Shown here piece by piece: positions 34,090 to 35,267 of a stretch of DNA of 35,267 nucleotides (positions within the stretch are counted from its first letter, which is position 1; each line of letters starts with the position of its first letter). Origin of the DNA: Ferrithrix thermotolerans DSM 19514 (GTDB lineage: Bacteria > Actinomycetota > Acidimicrobiia > Acidimicrobiales > Acidimicrobiaceae). The DNA is taken from contig NZ_FQUL01000024.1 in the NCBI RefSeq assembly GCF_900128965.1, positions 1 through 35,267 of the forward strand, written 5' to 3'. The position numbers and the translations under genes were made by a program. The notes under the pieces are model-generated. The model saw nothing but the letters and a program-made list of their open reading frames with translations. It was not told the DNA's origin and ran no database searches.

Positions 34090-35103
34090 TCAGGACTTTG
34101 TATAGTACCAGTACTCTGGAGTTAGGTTACCATATGGGCTTTGATCAACACCTTTTAGGTTTGAAGCTATCTCTGAGAGTTGGTACGGCGGATACGGCTG
34201 GTACACGACCGGAGCTTCCTTTATCATGAAGTTTTGGTATGCGTCCAGGGCCGCCTGAGATTCAGACGGTGGAGCGGTGTGTGTATTGTCGATCAGTGTT
34301 ACTGTCTCAGGTACAACCTTTGAGAATCCAACCCTTACCCCTGAGGAGAAGAGTTCCCCACCGGTGGGGGAGTAGTCAGGACCGTAAGACCAACCGCCGC
34401 CCCAGTTTGCCATGCCCCAAGTGCATGTAGGTCCTGAAGAAGGAGCCTTGCTCGCAATTACCTTGCTAAAGGGAGCCTCGGACAGGTTGATCTGAATCCC
34501 GACCTGAGCTGCTACGGACTTGTAGGCCTGCATCTCCTGAGCTAGAGATGTCGTTCCCGAGGCAAACAGCAGCGGTATGGTGAGTGCTGTACCAGCCGAT
34601 ACCCCTGCTCCACACTCATTTGAAGCCATACCTGGCCTTATGCACGTGGAGACCCCATTGGGAACAACCTTCCATCCGTGGGACACAAGTAGCTGTTTCG
34701 CCTGGGCAACGCTAAAGCCATAGATTCCTGTTTTTGACAGGGAGTCTGCGAAGGGATTGGCGACCCCGGTGGGTACTGGACTGTAGGTGGGGACAGCGAG
34801 ACCATGTAGGAAGCTCTTTATCCACTGGGTCTCATCTACTAAGTGCTGTAATGCCTGGCGGAAATATAGCTGCCTGAAGACGGGACCAAGAACCGGGTTG
34901 TTAAAGTTTTCCACCCAAAAGTCAAAGCCAAAGAGTTTGCATGGTGACAACGTGTATCCTAGCGACGCTAGGCGGGACTGTTGCGTTATGTCGCTTACTG
35001 GAAGGTAGCCGTACTGAAGCCCCTTGGACGCTAGCTCGTTGAACTCTGAGGATTCAGATGTGAAAGGTGGCTCGACAAACGAGGACGAAGAGGGTTTCAG
35101 GTC
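34090..35103 (-). pseudogene. Family-5 (peptide/nickel-type) ABC solute-binding protein, N-terminally truncated
   Basis: C-terminal part of an extracellular solute-binding protein of the SBP_bac_5 family, which delivers peptides or similar solutes to an ABC importer. Characteristic text includes FGFDFWVENFNNPVLGPVFR, LYFRQALQHLVDETQWIKSF, YSPVPTGVANPF and GFSVAQAKQLLVSHGW, then PDYSPTGGELFSSG. The frame is open back to 35103, beginning DLKPSSSSFVEPPF, and meets a TAG inside the inverted repeat. The 5' half, including the signal peptide, is missing. It was therefore cut by the repeat element. Its composition suggests host-type DNA. Confidence 0.8.
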
Positions 35104-35267
35104 GTGTGCCTAAAGTTGTGCAAATAGGCCATAGAGTCTTTGGAACTGTGTCTATCTTAGTAAGTGGTTATAGAACTGTCATTGACTTTTGATCTTTATT
35201 TAGTCCTTGACAGTGGAAGTGGAGTGTCTATCAGTTATCGAGATCCAAGTAGGCAACCGGTTCATCA
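35104..35267. repeat. Right copy of 164-bp inverted repeat
   Basis: Reverse complement of 18-181 with one difference (position 35221). The outer edge, GTGTGCCTAAAGTTG, starts exactly where the solute-binding protein frame is lost. The window ends inside this copy. Confidence 0.75.

Noticed and set aside
18-35267. Terminal repeats as attL/attR of the integrative element
   Set aside because: Integration gives direct repeats. These are inverted, long, and cut two unrelated genes.

Overview
The window looks like accessory DNA from an actinobacterium. It is a degraded integrative element that carries a type I restriction-modification island, and a second mobile element with its own restriction-type cargo sits inside that island. 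The actinobacterial assignment rests on the large serine recombinase, the replication-relaxation and TraG-like transfer proteins, the GC-rich codon use and the leaderless-type starts. The less GC-rich right flank carries a fragment of a family-5 solute-binding protein. I cannot name a species.

Layout: (1) 18-181 and 35104-35267 are 164-bp inverted copies of one sequence with a single mismatch. Each cuts a different gene: a serine recombinase on the left and a solute-binding protein gene on the right. They are best read as the same end of two copies of one insertion element, with the window stopping inside both. (2) 172-8520 is a leftward transfer and maintenance module: small unknown and membrane proteins, a TraG/VirD4-like ATPase, a replication-relaxation protein, an orphan DNA methyltransferase, an XRE repressor, an ImmA-type metallopeptidase and the serine recombinase. 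Most genes overlap by 4 bp. (3) 8629-30688 runs rightward: an unknown 289-residue protein, then hsdM, hsdS, a TIGR02391 gene, hsdR, a YgjP-like metallopeptidase, a PD-(D/E)XK nuclease-like protein and one unknown gene. (4) hsdM is split at codon 266, immediately after its NPPF catalytic motif, by an element of about 11.4 kb (10418-21843). The element holds three overlapping tyrosine-recombinase genes, a TnpC-like coiled-coil gene (a Tn554/recombinase-trio type module) and a three-gene cargo: a methyltransferase-fold protein without an NPPY motif, an Eco57I-type methyltransferase with NPPY, and a GIY-YIG plus SF2 helicase protein. A 9-bp repeat flanks the element, and excision between the two copies would rejoin hsdM in frame. 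(5) 30702-32478 holds two successive C-terminal remnants of serine recombinases. (6) 32479-35103 is less GC-rich, with an Mrr-N-like winged-helix gene and the truncated solute-binding protein gene.

Many resident genes are broken. There are in-frame stops in immA (1938-1940), the replication-relaxation gene (3999-4001) and hsdM (22990-22992), and one-base frameshifts in the TIGR02391 gene (near 25178) and the right-hand recombinase (near 31804). The genes of the inner element are all open. The simplest reading is an old, immobile island that was later invaded by an intact transposon, which disabled the resident type I system and brought its own restriction-like system. The three-gene cargo is the best candidate here for an incompletely described defence system.
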